Origin: Halobacillus sp. Nhm2S1
GTDB taxonomy: Bacteria; Bacillota; Bacilli; Bacillales; Halobacillaceae
Reading direction: 5' to 3'
NCBI RefSeq assembly: GCF_019599545.1
Contig: NZ_JAIEZV010000004.1
Coordinates: 1 to 64,000 of the forward strand
Length of the DNA stretch: 64,000 nt
In this document: positions 24,837-32,635 of the stretch, one piece after another
How positions within the stretch are numbered: position 1 is the first letter of the stretch
How the letters are laid out: every line of letters begins with the position of its first letter
Made by a program: the position numbers and the translations under genes
The notes under the pieces: model-generated
Seen by the model: only the letters and a program-made list of their open reading frames with translations
Told to the model about the DNA's origin: nothing
The model's database searches: none

Positions 24837-25964
24837 ATGTCTATGAACACTGTTATAAAAAATGTCAATATCCACCCCATCACATCTCCTTCTATAAAAA
24901 ATGGATATGTTCATGTAATCGATGGAAAAATACACGATTACGGGGAGACGATCGAGTTACCGGAGCAAGCTGAATTTATCGATGGCAAAGGGTTGGATTT
25001 ATACCCAGGTTTCGTTGATGTCCACACCCACCTCGGCCTTTATGATGAAGGAACGGGCTGGGCTGGGAGTGATGCAAACGAAACCATTGAGGCCGTGACT
25101 CCACACTTGAGAGCAATCGACGGGGCCCACCCACTTGATCCTGCCTTTTTTAACGCGAGGAAAGCTGGAGTGACCACGGCTCATATTATGCCCGGGAGTG
25201 CAAATATGATTGGCGGGACGACCTCTGTTATTAAAACCGTAGGACATACGATCAACCATATGATTCTCAGACAAACCGCCGGCCTAAAACTCGCTTTAGG
25301 AGAAAACCCGAAACGAATACACTCTCAGTCTAAAAATGCTTCCATCACCCGACTGGGCATCATGGGAACCTTAAGGGAAACCTTTTATGCCGCTATGAAA
25401 GATCCCGATCCTGGCCTTCGTGTCAAACCGATTCTCCAGGCATTGAACAAAGATATCCCTGTGAGGATTCATGCCCACCGAGCAGACGATATCATCACAG
25501 CCTTACGCTTTGCAGACGAATTTGACCTTGACTTGCGCATCGAGCATTGTACGGAAGGGCATTTGATTGCTGATCAACTGGCAGGAAGAGAATTACAAGT
25601 CTCTGTGGGGCCGACTTTTACAAGGGCCTCAAAAATTGAATTAAGAAATAAAACATGGCAGACCTATAAAATTCTGCATGACCACGGAATCCGTGTCTCC
25701 ATTACGACAGACCATCCTTATACACCCATACAATACTTGAACATATGTGCAGCGCTCGCAGCTAGAGAAGGTCTAGACGTCGAGGACGCTCTTCGAGGCA
25801 TAACGATCATCCCGGCTAAGAACCTTGGTGTCGATCACAAAGTTGGCTCGATTGAGAAAGGGAAAGACGCCGATCTTGTATTATGGAGTGGACATCCATT
25901 CGAGTATCTGTCTAAACCTATTTGGACGATGATCGACGGAAAAATGGTATATTTCCAAGAATAG
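24837..25964 (+). CDS. Imidazolonepropionase-like amidohydrolase
   Basis: A 375-residue metal-dependent hydrolase of the amidohydrolase superfamily (COG1228 type). The first metal motif is VDVHTHLGLYDEG (about 61-73), later His ligands lie in RIHAHRADD and RIEHCTEGH, and the final Asp in TTDHPYTP. C-terminal GSIEKGKDADLVLWSGHPFE is the usual closing motif. Substrate is unknown; no hut genes are nearby. The start is either ATG 24837 or ATG 24843 after AAGGGAAAGG; a TTG at 24813 is unlikely. Confidence 0.85.
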   Translation: MSMNTVIKNVNIHPITSPSIKNGYVHVIDGKIHDYGETIELPEQAEFIDGKGLDLYPGFVDVHTHLGLYDEGTGWAGSDANETIEAVTPHLRAIDGAHPLDPAFFNARKAGVTTAHIMPGSANMIGGTTSVIKTVGHTINHMILRQTAGLKLALGENPKRIHSQSKNASITRLGIMGTLRETFYAAMKDPDPGLRVKPILQALNKDIPVRIHAHRADDIITALRFADEFDLDLRIEHCTEGHLIADQLAGRELQVSVGPTFTRASKIELRNKTWQTYKILHDHGIRVSITTDHPYTPIQYLNICAALAAREGLDVEDALRGITIIPAKNLGVDHKVGSIEKGKDADLVLWSGHPFEYLSKPIWTMIDGKMVYFQE

Positions 25965-25975
25965 TGAAGCACTCT

Positions 25976-26003
25976 AACACCGGAAGGATTTTCCGGTGTT
26001 TTT
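25976..26003 (+). terminator. Terminator of the amidohydrolase gene
   Basis: AACACCGGAA and TTCCGGTGTT pair perfectly, followed by TTTC. Confidence 0.87.
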
Positions 26004-26041
26004 CTATGCTCTCAAAAAACATATTGAGCATAGCAAAAGGT

Positions 26042-26091
26042 TTGAAAGTTGTACAAAGGGTGTATATGATGGATATACAAAACTTGTACAA
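26042..26091 (+). promoter_or_regulatory. Promoter with nested palindromic operator
   Basis: TTGAAA (26042-26047), a 17-nt spacer and TATGAT (26065-26070) form the promoter of the DUF4397-sortase pair. Overlaid is TTGTACAA-N4-TGTATAT-N5-ATATACA-N4-TTGTACAA (26049-26091). The outer boxes are self-palindromic and the whole is symmetrical. The -10 lies within the inner arms. This strongly suggests a repressor site of unknown identity. A 7-bp hairpin (26130-26153) lies in the leader. Confidence 0.65.
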
Positions 26092-26181
26092 GAGTTTCAT
26101 AACGCGTTGTGAAGTACCCTATTGTAGAAATTGCCGTTCCATGAAGCGGCAATGGATATAAAAAATTTAAGGAGTGGGAAC

Positions 26182-26982
26182 ATGAAAAAATTATTTTCTT
26201 CGTTAGCTGCTGTTGTTTTGATTTTGGGGATCTTCGCACCTTCTGTGTTGGCTGACAGCCATGACCAGAACGCTATGGTCCGCGTTCTACACGCATCACC
26301 TGATGCCCCTGCCGTTGACGTCTATTTGAATGATGAAGCTGTAGTTGAAGGTGCTGAATTTAAAGCAGCTACAGATTACTTGGAAGTGCCCGCCGGTGAA
26401 CATACAGTAGAAATTTATGCAGCTGGAACAAAAGGTGAACAAGATCCTGTCATTTCTACCACTGTAAATGTAGAAGCAGGTATGGCTTATACAGCTGCGG
26501 CGATTGATAACTTAGAAAATATTCAATTAAAGGCTATCCAAGATTCTACGGAAGCAACGGAAGGTATGGCTAAAGTCCGTGTCGGACACTTCATCCCTGG
26601 AGCACCAGCCGTTGATGTAGGCCCAATTGGTGGAGACGCTCTGTTCTCTGGTGCAGAATTCCCAATGGTCACTGATTATTTGGAAGTTGATCCAGGTTCC
26701 TACGACCTTGAAGTACGTACTACAGATGGAACACAGTTGATTGACCTATCCGGTACAAACCTTGAAGCAGGAAAAGTTTATAGTGCTTTCGCTGTTGGAA
26801 CAGCCGATAACCCAGAGGTATTGCTTCTTCAAGACTCTGCTGCCATGCCGACAATGATGCCTGCTACTGGTTTTGGTGGAACAGCTGACTCCACTACGAA
26901 CGCTTGGATGTATGCTGCTCTTCTAGGTGTACTAGCCATGGGTGCTGGCTTTATGCTAACTCGTAAACGCTCAGAAGCGTAA
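26182..26982 (+). CDS. DUF4397 surface protein with MPATG sorting signal
   Basis: A 266-residue secreted protein. The signal peptide covers about residues 1-25. Two DUF4397 beta-sandwich repeats follow, each starting VR-LHASPDAPAVDVY or VRVGHFIPGAPAVDVG. The C-terminus has MPATG at about 231, a hydrophobic helix and RKRSEA, the layout of a sortase sorting signal with Met in place of Leu. It should be linked to the cell wall by the sortase encoded two bases downstream. GGAGTGGG precedes the ATG at 26182. Binding partner or role is unknown. Confidence 0.87.
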   Translation: MKKLFSSLAAVVLILGIFAPSVLADSHDQNAMVRVLHASPDAPAVDVYLNDEAVVEGAEFKAATDYLEVPAGEHTVEIYAAGTKGEQDPVISTTVNVEAGMAYTAAAIDNLENIQLKAIQDSTEATEGMAKVRVGHFIPGAPAVDVGPIGGDALFSGAEFPMVTDYLEVDPGSYDLEVRTTDGTQLIDLSGTNLEAGKVYSAFAVGTADNPEVLLLQDSAAMPTMMPATGFGGTADSTTNAWMYAALLGVLAMGAGFMLTRKRSEA

Positions 26983-26984
26983 GT

Positions 26985-27662
26985 ATGGTAAGGAAAGTTT
27001 CCCCTTTAGCCCTGGGTCTCCTCGTATTTTTCATCAGTTTCCAAATGCTGAATGAAGAACCTGCAGAGGAACCCAGGGTTCTTTCTACATCTGAAACTAC
27101 ACGCACCCAAGGTGTAGAAGTAAAGGAATCTTTAGTCAGCGATCAATTAGAGAAAGCCACAATTGAACAAAATTACACCCCTGCTGTTAAAGCTTCTTCC
27201 GAACAATCGGGCATCACACCTGACAGGATTCAAATTCCCTCGATTAATGTGGATGCTTCTATTAAGGCTCTTGGTTATACACCGGAGGGCGGTATGGCCG
27301 TTCCAAAAAACTTAATCGATGTCGGGTGGTTTGAACCAGGAACGATGCCTGGGAATCAAGGAAATGCGGTCATTGCAGGACACGTGGACGGCAATAGCGG
27401 ACCAGCTGTTTTTTATGACCTTAAAGATTTGCAGCCAGGGGATGAAATTTATGTTTATGGTGATAACATGAAGCTTACCTTTGAAATAAGCAGAATGGAA
27501 TCCTATCCTTATGAAGATGCCCCAATCAGGGAAATCTTCGGTCCCACCAATTCACACAGTTTAAATCTCATCACTTGTACTGGAGCGTATGATAAAGAGG
27601 CCTCCACTTATTCAGAGAGATTAGCTGTATTTTCCGTATTAAAAGATCAGCAAAAATTATAA
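26985..27662 (+). CDS. Sortase, class F-like
   Basis: A 225-residue transpeptidase with an N-terminal membrane anchor and sortase domain from about residue 75. The catalytic His is in IAGHVDG (about 132), Cys in NLITCTG (about 197) and Arg in YSERLAVF (about 212). The compact domain and motifs resemble class F/E-like sortases rather than housekeeping SrtA. It starts two bases after the DUF4397 gene stop, so the pair is an operon and the upstream protein is its likely substrate. No terminator is evident before the next promoter. Confidence 0.88.
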   Translation: MVRKVSPLALGLLVFFISFQMLNEEPAEEPRVLSTSETTRTQGVEVKESLVSDQLEKATIEQNYTPAVKASSEQSGITPDRIQIPSINVDASIKALGYTPEGGMAVPKNLIDVGWFEPGTMPGNQGNAVIAGHVDGNSGPAVFYDLKDLQPGDEIYVYGDNMKLTFEISRMESYPYEDAPIREIFGPTNSHSLNLITCTGAYDKEASTYSERLAVFSVLKDQQKL

Positions 27663-27703
27663 AAACTTGTAAAAAAATCCACGTCCATTTTACAAAGTTT
27701 TTA

Positions 27704-27732
27704 TTCACTTTTTCTTCGGAGTGGATTATTAT
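27704..27732 (+). promoter_or_regulatory. Promoter of the GNAT gene leader
   Basis: TTCACT (27704-27709), a 17-nt spacer and TATTAT (27727-27732). Transcription would start near 27739, giving a leader of about 200 bases that begins with the tRNA-like element. Confidence 0.5.
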
Positions 27733-27762
27733 AAGTTTAGATGATATTTTATAAGCTTTTGG

Positions 27763-27833
27763 TGTAGGGAAGGCAAATGGTGCGCCACCAGTTATGACAC
27801 TGGTTCTAGTGGGTTCGATTCCCACCCCGAATT
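27763..27833 (+). ncRNA. tRNA-like element lacking a proper acceptor stem
   Basis: The sequence has a D-arm (GGC 27772-27774 with GCC 27784-27786, loop containing GG) and an anticodon-like arm (CCAGT/ACTGG, 27788-27803). A short variable loop and a perfect T-arm (GTGGG-TTCGATT-CCCAC, 27809-27825) follow. The acceptor pairs at only about four of seven positions, and the anticodon-like loop is 6 or 8 bases, not 7. It is therefore not a normal tRNA. The would-be 3' acceptor strand instead pairs with a downstream segment. It sits in the 5' leader of the GNAT gene. Confidence 0.5.
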
Positions 27834-27936
27834 TTTGTGAGCAATTGATAAAAATTCGAGGGTGGTCCGAACTGACCAGTGAACGCCTATTTCCTATGCG
27901 TTTGGACCACCCTCCTCATTCAAGGAGGGATTTTTT
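27828..27936 (+). promoter_or_regulatory. Structured leader with mutually exclusive, SD-sequestering hairpins
   Basis: Three helices are visible. CGAATTTTT (27828-27836) pairs with AAAAATTCG (27850-27858). GAGGGTGGTCC (27858-27868) pairs perfectly with GGACCACCCTC (27904-27914) and encloses AACGC/GCGTT. CCCTCC (27910-27915) pairs with GGAGGG (27924-27929), which is the ribosome site of the following gene. The last two share bases 27910-27914 and cannot coexist. This is the layout of a translational switch. The ligand or trigger is unknown. Confidence 0.5.
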
Positions 27937-28485
27937 ATGCTAAAAAAGCGTGACTTACATGACGCCCCGGTTTTATTTGAGTTGATGAGCCACCCTGAAG
28001 TGTTTCCTTACGTCCGTCACAAAGCATCTTCCAGTGACGAGTTTTACTTCTTGACCAAACAAACCATAGAAGCTGAAGATCGGGGGGAATTGGTTTCACG
28101 TACCATCCTTGATGAGTGGGGGCAGCCCATTGGAACCATCAATCTTTTCGATATACAGGAAAACAAAGGCTTTTTAGCTACATGGATCGGTCAGCCTTAT
28201 TTCGGTAAAGGATACAATCAGTTGGCCAAAGAAGCGTTTTTCGAGGAATTATTTTTCCAATTGGATGTAGAAGCTATCTTTATGAAAATCCGGCGCACCA
28301 ACGTCCGTTCAATGAAAGCGGCCCTTAAAATTCCTTATGTATCCATTGGCAACGACGCTTATCCAGAAGTATATTCCTGGATTAACCGCACAGATGATGT
28401 CTATGACCTGTATGTCATTACAAAAGATCAATATCTTTTCCATTACTACGGAGAACAAAACGAAGAAGAAATGTTGGAAGCATAA
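27937..28485 (+). CDS. GNAT family N-acetyltransferase
   Basis: A 182-residue acetyltransferase of the GNAT/RimJ-RimL-like group. The acetyl-CoA region is GQPYFGKGYNQLAKEAFFEE (about 87-106), followed by FMKIRRTNVRSMKAA, where the conserved Asn-Ser pattern lies. The acceptor substrate is unknown. The ATG at 27937 follows AAGGAGGG, which can be hidden in a leader hairpin. It is preceded by the tRNA-like element and followed by its own terminator, so it forms a single-gene unit. Confidence 0.85.
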   Translation: MLKKRDLHDAPVLFELMSHPEVFPYVRHKASSSDEFYFLTKQTIEAEDRGELVSRTILDEWGQPIGTINLFDIQENKGFLATWIGQPYFGKGYNQLAKEAFFEELFFQLDVEAIFMKIRRTNVRSMKAALKIPYVSIGNDAYPEVYSWINRTDDVYDLYVITKDQYLFHYYGEQNEEEMLEA

Positions 28486-28508
28486 GCAGCACTTATGCTT
28501 CTTTTTTT
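28477..28508 (+). terminator. Terminator of the GNAT gene
   Basis: GAAGCATAAG and CTTATGCTTC pair perfectly, followed by seven T. It overlaps the stop codon. Confidence 0.9.
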
Positions 28509-28523
28509 TGCCTGTTATTAAGT

Positions 28524-28684
28524 TTATCCACAAGGTTGTGCACAGTGTGAATAAGTTATTCAAACAACTGATATAAGGATTGTTCTGACCGTTTTCTATG
28601 TGGATGGAAACATCACGAACAAATGTTAATTTAGTGGATAACCTCCGAGAGATCTTGTTAGAACACCATTCAATATGTGGATAA
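28524..28684. promoter_or_regulatory. Cluster of DnaA boxes
   Basis: Within 161 bases there are two perfect boxes: TTATCCACA at 28524-28532 and its complement TGTGGATAA at 28676-28684. There is also TGTGAATAA (28546-28554, fits TTATNCACA) and AGTGGATAA (28633-28641, one mismatch). Near-matches lie between. Most lie in the gap between converging genes; the last overlaps the end of the downstream gene. No replication genes are adjacent, so it is more likely a DnaA-titration cluster than an origin. Confidence 0.6.
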
Positions 28685-29353
28685 TGTATAAGAAGGCAAA
28701 GGAGGCACTTTTTTCTCCAATTCTTCCTTAAGGATCCCTTTTAGAGGCACTGAAATCTCAGGAGTTCCATGAACACCAGCAGCGATCTCAAATTTATTGA
28801 ACACGAGCACAAGACGTTCATCCTTCACGTAAAAAGCGGTATTATCTCGAACACCAGCAAAAGGCTCCTGCAAATACATTTCCGGGTCAGCTTCTAATGC
28901 CTTCTTTACTTCTTTATTTAATCGATCGATAAACACGAGGTCTTTCAACTTCTTTACTGATCCCCCCCGGTCATCTTGAAAATTAATGGAGGTGACGGTT
29001 GAATTGTAGCGATTTCCCCGGGATATGTGGGAGGTCATCACTACAGAGTAAAAGGTTTTTTCTTTAAATACCGATGTTTCTTCATAATAAAGATAAGGGA
29101 CACCCATCATTTCTCCGGCCCCTCTTTTTACGTCTCTTAGTGTATCTTCAAGTTTCTGGACGATTTGAAAATTCACAGTATCTTGAAGATCCTTACTCTC
29201 CAAGTGCTCAAATTTTGGATAATCAACATGGACTTCCCAGTCTTCCGTCACTTTATCTTTATGGACGATTTTATATTCACTTTCAGCCATAACCGACTGC
29301 CCTGCCATGAAAAGTGTTCCAATTATGAAAAGAACGATTGAAATGCGCTTCAA
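28670..29353 (-). CDS. Secreted DUF4163/DUF3298 domain protein
   Basis: A 227-residue exported protein. The signal peptide is residues 1-23 (ending VMAES). A DUF4163 half (about 25-120) and a DUF3298 half (about 125-210, with LKDLVFIDRLNKEV and FNKFEIAAGVHGTPEISVPL) follow. This fold is found in RsiV and the PdaC N-terminus, where it binds lysozyme or wall sugars. No catalytic domain or membrane anchor is present. Ligand unknown. It is monocistronic; its 3' end overlaps a DnaA box. Confidence 0.83.
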   Translation of the reverse strand: MKRISIVLFIIGTLFMAGQSVMAESEYKIVHKDKVTEDWEVHVDYPKFEHLESKDLQDTVNFQIVQKLEDTLRDVKRGAGEMMGVPYLYYEETSVFKEKTFYSVVMTSHISRGNRYNSTVTSINFQDDRGGSVKKLKDLVFIDRLNKEVKKALEADPEMYLQEPFAGVRDNTAFYVKDERLVLVFNKFEIAAGVHGTPEISVPLKGILKEELEKKVPPLPSYTLSTY

Positions 29354-29471
29354 AGAGCATCCCTCCTGTACCTTATAGTTTGACCTAAATCATAAAAACT
29401 AAAGGGGAGTTTTAAATATTATTGGGATTGCCACATGCTGATTCCGTTTAAAGACAATCAAATGTAGCCAC

Positions 29472-29504
29472 AAAAAAAGAGACGGGTGAAATTCCCCGTC
29501 TCTT
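29472..29504 (-). terminator. Terminator of the ssu-type operon
   Basis: AAGAGACGGG and CCCGTCTCTT pair around eight bases, followed on the minus strand by a T run. Confidence 0.87.
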
Positions 29505-29514
29505 TTCAAAATAT

Positions 29515-30519
29515 TTAATCAAGGAAGCTCGTGTCCACCAAACCAGTCAAGTCCGGCTTTTCTTTCAAAAACTCAAGATCATAGGAAGAATCGGCGAACT
29601 TCTGAAGGTTTTCTTCATTTACGTCATACGTGAAATCGATACGTTCCCAAGCGCGATCGATGACTTCCTTTGAAAGTTCTTGATCCGTGATGTCTTTGAT
29701 TTTATCAATAGCGATCTGTTTTGCTTCCTCTGGGTTTTCATTAATAAAGTCTGTCGCTTTCTTATGAGCTTCTACAATGCTTTCCACCATATCAGGATTC
29801 TCATCCACAAGTTTTTGAGAGGTAACGAACACGGCTGCCGGCAAGGTCTCACCAAAAGCAACATCCGGAGTGTCGACAAGTACTTTACCGCTTCCTTGTT
29901 CCTCTATAGAAGATGCCCAAGGTTCAGGAACTGTCGCGACGTCCACATTTTTTGTCTCAAACAAGCTTGCATAGGTGGCCGGTTTACCTGTGACGTGCTT
30001 CATTTCACCATCAATACGGTCTGAGGTTATACCGAACTCCTCTTTCATCATCGTTTCAAATTGTACATCGTGTGTGCACCCTACCCTAGGAGAAACAAAC
30101 GTCTTTCCGGCCAGGTCTTCTGGAGAGTCAATGCCTGCTCCTTCTCTCGCCATGATAACTGTACCACCCGTTGATCCTGCGGCAACAACATTAATTTCCG
30201 CTCCACTTGTAAAATGGTTCATTGCTGGACCGGGTCCTACAAGTCCTCCTTGGATGTCACCTGTTTCGATGGCTGTCATAAACGAAGAGCCATCCGGGAA
30301 GTATTGGTAGTTCACTTTTGTTCCGTCCGGCAATGTTTCAGAATACATATCTTTCGTTTCTGCCACCATACCCGCTACGTGGTTGATGTTTGGAAAGTAA
30401 CCAATGGTAATTTCTTCTGTACTGCCACTATCATCAGAGTTCGCTCCTGCATCACTACCGCAAGCAGCGAGCACCAGACTCATGACAGCAAGAGCAACAA
30501 TGGTTAACCACTTTTTCAT
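29515..30519 (-). CDS. ABC transporter substrate-binding lipoprotein, SsuA/NMT1 family
   Basis: A 334-residue extracellular lipoprotein with lipobox VLAACGS (Cys20) and the periplasmic-binding fold of the aliphatic sulfonate, taurine or nitrate family. ITIGYFPNINHVAGM and KTFVSPRVGCTHDVQFE are typical. Ligand is unknown; sulfonates or taurine are possible given the operon and its CymR-like half-site. It is the last gene of a three-gene minus-strand operon, 18 bases after the permease. Confidence 0.86.
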   Translation of the reverse strand: MKKWLTIVALAVMSLVLAACGSDAGANSDDSGSTEEITIGYFPNINHVAGMVAETKDMYSETLPDGTKVNYQYFPDGSSFMTAIETGDIQGGLVGPGPAMNHFTSGAEINVVAAGSTGGTVIMAREGAGIDSPEDLAGKTFVSPRVGCTHDVQFETMMKEEFGITSDRIDGEMKHVTGKPATYASLFETKNVDVATVPEPWASSIEEQGSGKVLVDTPDVAFGETLPAAVFVTSQKLVDENPDMVESIVEAHKKATDFINENPEEAKQIAIDKIKDITDQELSKEVIDRAWERIDFTYDVNEENLQKFADSSYDLEFLKEKPDLTGLVDTSFLD

Positions 30520-30537
30520 ATTCTCCTCATCTCCTAT

Positions 30538-31296
30538 CTATGATTTCAATAATCCCCAGCGTTTCCTTACATTTCTTTCTAATTTAGAAAAGACAACTTG
30601 ATCGACTACAGCACCAATAACACCAATGATAATAATGATCGCAATTACTTGATCCATACGTGCATAATCCTGAGCGTACCTTAAAGAGTAACCCAGTCCA
30701 GGACCATTGCTTAACAACTCCCCAGCCATAAGGGCTCTCCAGCTGAAAGCCCAGGCGAGCCTGAGACCTGTCATAAAATACGGGATACTCGATGGAACTT
30801 CCACTCTAAAAAAAAGAGGAATGCCATTGGTCCCCATCGTCCGCGCAGCACGGACCAAATGTGGTGGAACACTATAAATAGCTGTCCGTACATTTAAAGC
30901 CATGACGAACGTACCTCCAAGTACCACTACAAATACGACAGCAAATTCAGAAAAACCGAAAAGCATAATAGCAAGTGGCACCCACACAATGCTCGGAATA
31001 CTCTGTAAGGCAATCAGGTACATCCCTGCTGTTTCATCTGCCTGTTTCGACTTCCCAAGCAGAACCCCAATGACGGTCCCGAACAATATGGCAAGGGACA
31101 ATCCCATAAATAAATGACGAAAACTCGCTCCCAATGCTTTAATGAAATCACCATCAGCAAACCCTTCATACAAAGCGACGCCCACTTTGATTGGTGATGG
31201 GAACACGATATCCTCAAAGACACCAAGGGAATAAACCAATTGCCATAAACCTAAAACGACAACTAAAAAACCAATCCTCTTAATAGCTAGCTTCAT
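30538..31296 (-). CDS. ABC transporter permease, SsuC/TauC family
   Basis: A 252-residue inner-membrane permease with six predicted helices. The EAA motif region is VRAARTMGTNGIPLFFRVEV (about 143-162), and TGLRLAWAFSWRALMAGEL follows. It pairs with the ATPase gene upstream, overlapping it by 17 bases, and with the binding protein downstream. Substrate as for the operon: probably a sulfonate-type organosulfur compound, by inference. Confidence 0.88.
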   Translation of the reverse strand: MKLAIKRIGFLVVVLGLWQLVYSLGVFEDIVFPSPIKVGVALYEGFADGDFIKALGASFRHLFMGLSLAILFGTVIGVLLGKSKQADETAGMYLIALQSIPSIVWVPLAIMLFGFSEFAVVFVVVLGGTFVMALNVRTAIYSVPPHLVRAARTMGTNGIPLFFRVEVPSSIPYFMTGLRLAWAFSWRALMAGELLSNGPGLGYSLRYAQDYARMDQVIAIIIIIGVIGAVVDQVVFSKLERNVRKRWGLLKS

Positions 31297-32068
31297 GATG
31301 AAGTTCTTCCTTCAATACTTTATTGATTTCACCTTCCAAGAGATCCATGACCTTCCGCTCAAGATCGATGACCCTTTCATCGTCCCTCTTCCTAGGCCGA
31401 GGAAGGTCGACGGCAAAGTCAGCGATGATACGCCCTGGTCGTGTTCCCATAACGACGACCCGATCAGATAATTTAATTGCTTCCTGAATGCTGTGAGTAA
31501 CAAACAAAATCGTCTTTTGTGTCTCCTGCCAAATCTTCATCAGTTCTTCATGAAGAATATGTCTCGTCTGTTCATCGAGAGCACCAAACGGTTCATCCAT
31601 AAGTAACACTTTAGGATCCATGGCAAGCGCTCTTGCAATCGCTACCCGCTGCTGCATGCCTCCAGAAAGCTCGTGGGTATAATTCTCTTTAAATCTGCTG
31701 AGGTGAACCATTTGTAAGAAACGATCCACTCTCTCCTCCGCCTCTTTTTTTGATCCATGCCTTTTTAATGGAAAAAGAACGTTTTCTTTTACATTCAGCC
31801 ATGGAAAAAGCGATGGTTGTTGAAAGACCATCCCGCGGTCAGGTCCAGCTTTCCTGATTTCTTCTCCCTCCAACCTGATTGAACCCGTTGTGACATCTTC
31901 CAGGCCTGCCACCATGGAAAGGAGCGTTGATTTCCCACATCCGGACGGCCCTAGGAGTGAGACAAATTGATTTTCTTCAATATTCAAATCGATTCCAGAG
32001 AAGACTTCAAAACCGTCTCCCCCTTTACCATTGAAGGTCTTCCCCACTTGATCTATGGATAAAAACAA
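31280..32068 (-). CDS. ABC transporter ATP-binding protein, SsuB/TauB family
   Basis: A 262-residue ATPase with Walker A GPSGCGKST (about 39-47), Q-loop FQQPSLFPWL, signature LSGGMQQR, Walker B VLLMDEPFGALD and H-loop VTHS. It energises the adjacent permease. It is the first gene of the operon. The upstream region holds TTATAATTCC, shared with the mcc operon operator, which suggests sulfur-responsive control. Confidence 0.92.
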   Translation of the reverse strand: MFLSIDQVGKTFNGKGGDGFEVFSGIDLNIEENQFVSLLGPSGCGKSTLLSMVAGLEDVTTGSIRLEGEEIRKAGPDRGMVFQQPSLFPWLNVKENVLFPLKRHGSKKEAEERVDRFLQMVHLSRFKENYTHELSGGMQQRVAIARALAMDPKVLLMDEPFGALDEQTRHILHEELMKIWQETQKTILFVTHSIQEAIKLSDRVVVMGTRPGRIIADFAVDLPRPRKRDDERVIDLERKVMDLLEGEINKVLKEELHHEASY

Positions 32069-32086
32069 TACGTCACACCCTTATGA

Positions 32087-32096
32087 TTATAATTCC
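32087..32096. promoter_or_regulatory. CymR-like half-site upstream of the ssu-type operon
   Basis: TTATAATTCC lies 19 bases before the ATPase gene and is identical to one arm of the operator before yrrT. The second arm is not clear here. Confidence 0.35.
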
Positions 32097-32230
32097 TATA
32101 GAAATAGTATGCTTTAATTATATGTTTAAGATTATACAGATGTTCGGAATTGTGTGTCAACGATTAAATAGGAATCTTTTCTAATCGCTCCGTCCTGTGT
32201 GTTAGGATGAAAAGGAAAGGTGGGATATTC

Positions 32231-32590
32231 ATGGATCAACTAATGTTTATTCAGACCGGAATGGGGACAGATGTCCACGGTCAAAATGTTACAAAAGCGG
32301 CAGTACGTGCAATCAAAAATGCCATCCATACAAACTCCATGCCAGGGATCCGCTCTGTATTACCAGAACAATCACTGGATAATATGAAGATTAATGTCAA
32401 GCTTGCCCTTCCATGCGACTTCGACCAACTCGATCATGAAGAAGTGAAAAAAGCCATCCCCTACGGTGAGGTGAACATTGAAGTGATGGAAGGCGGGATG
32501 TTGACAACAAGCGGTATTGTCCTAGAAGAAAAAGAGGATAAGAATGATTTAATGTACATTGTGAACGCAGCTATTGAAGTTGGATATTGA
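32231..32590 (+). CDS. Lin0512 family protein
   Basis: A 119-residue protein with the Lin0512-family signature MFIQTGMGTDVHGQNVTKAA and a ferredoxin-like beta-alpha layout. Members form small ring-like oligomers; the role is unknown. The ATG at 32231 follows AAAGGTGGG; the frame open to 32207 has no better site. It is monocistronic, divergent from the ssu-type operon and followed by a terminator. Confidence 0.85.
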   Translation: MDQLMFIQTGMGTDVHGQNVTKAAVRAIKNAIHTNSMPGIRSVLPEQSLDNMKINVKLALPCDFDQLDHEEVKKAIPYGEVNIEVMEGGMLTTSGIVLEEKEDKNDLMYIVNAAIEVGY

Positions 32591-32600
32591 TAAAAAAAAA

Positions 32601-32634
32601 CCTGAGAGTTTTCATTCACTCTCAGGTCTTTTAC
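32601..32634. terminator. Terminator shared by Lin0512 and yteA-like genes
   Basis: CCTGAGAGT and ACTCTCAGG pair perfectly, with T-rich sequence to the right and an A run to the left, so it can serve both converging genes. Confidence 0.88.
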
Positions 32635-32635
32635 A

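Noticed and set aside
27571-27825. An 84-codon minus-strand frame over the tRNA-like element
   Set aside because: It is the antisense translation of the T-arm and D-arm region and of the sortase gene end; such frames typically cover tRNAs.
27763-27858. A normal tRNA or a T-box leader
   Set aside because: Acceptor stem and anticodon loop do not fit a functional tRNA; T-box hallmarks (AGTA loop, terminator with T-box sequence) are missing, although AGGGTGG is loosely similar.
28524-28684. A chromosomal origin of replication
   Set aside because: Only four DnaA boxes, no A/T-rich unwinding element and no dnaA/dnaN; a titration cluster fits better.
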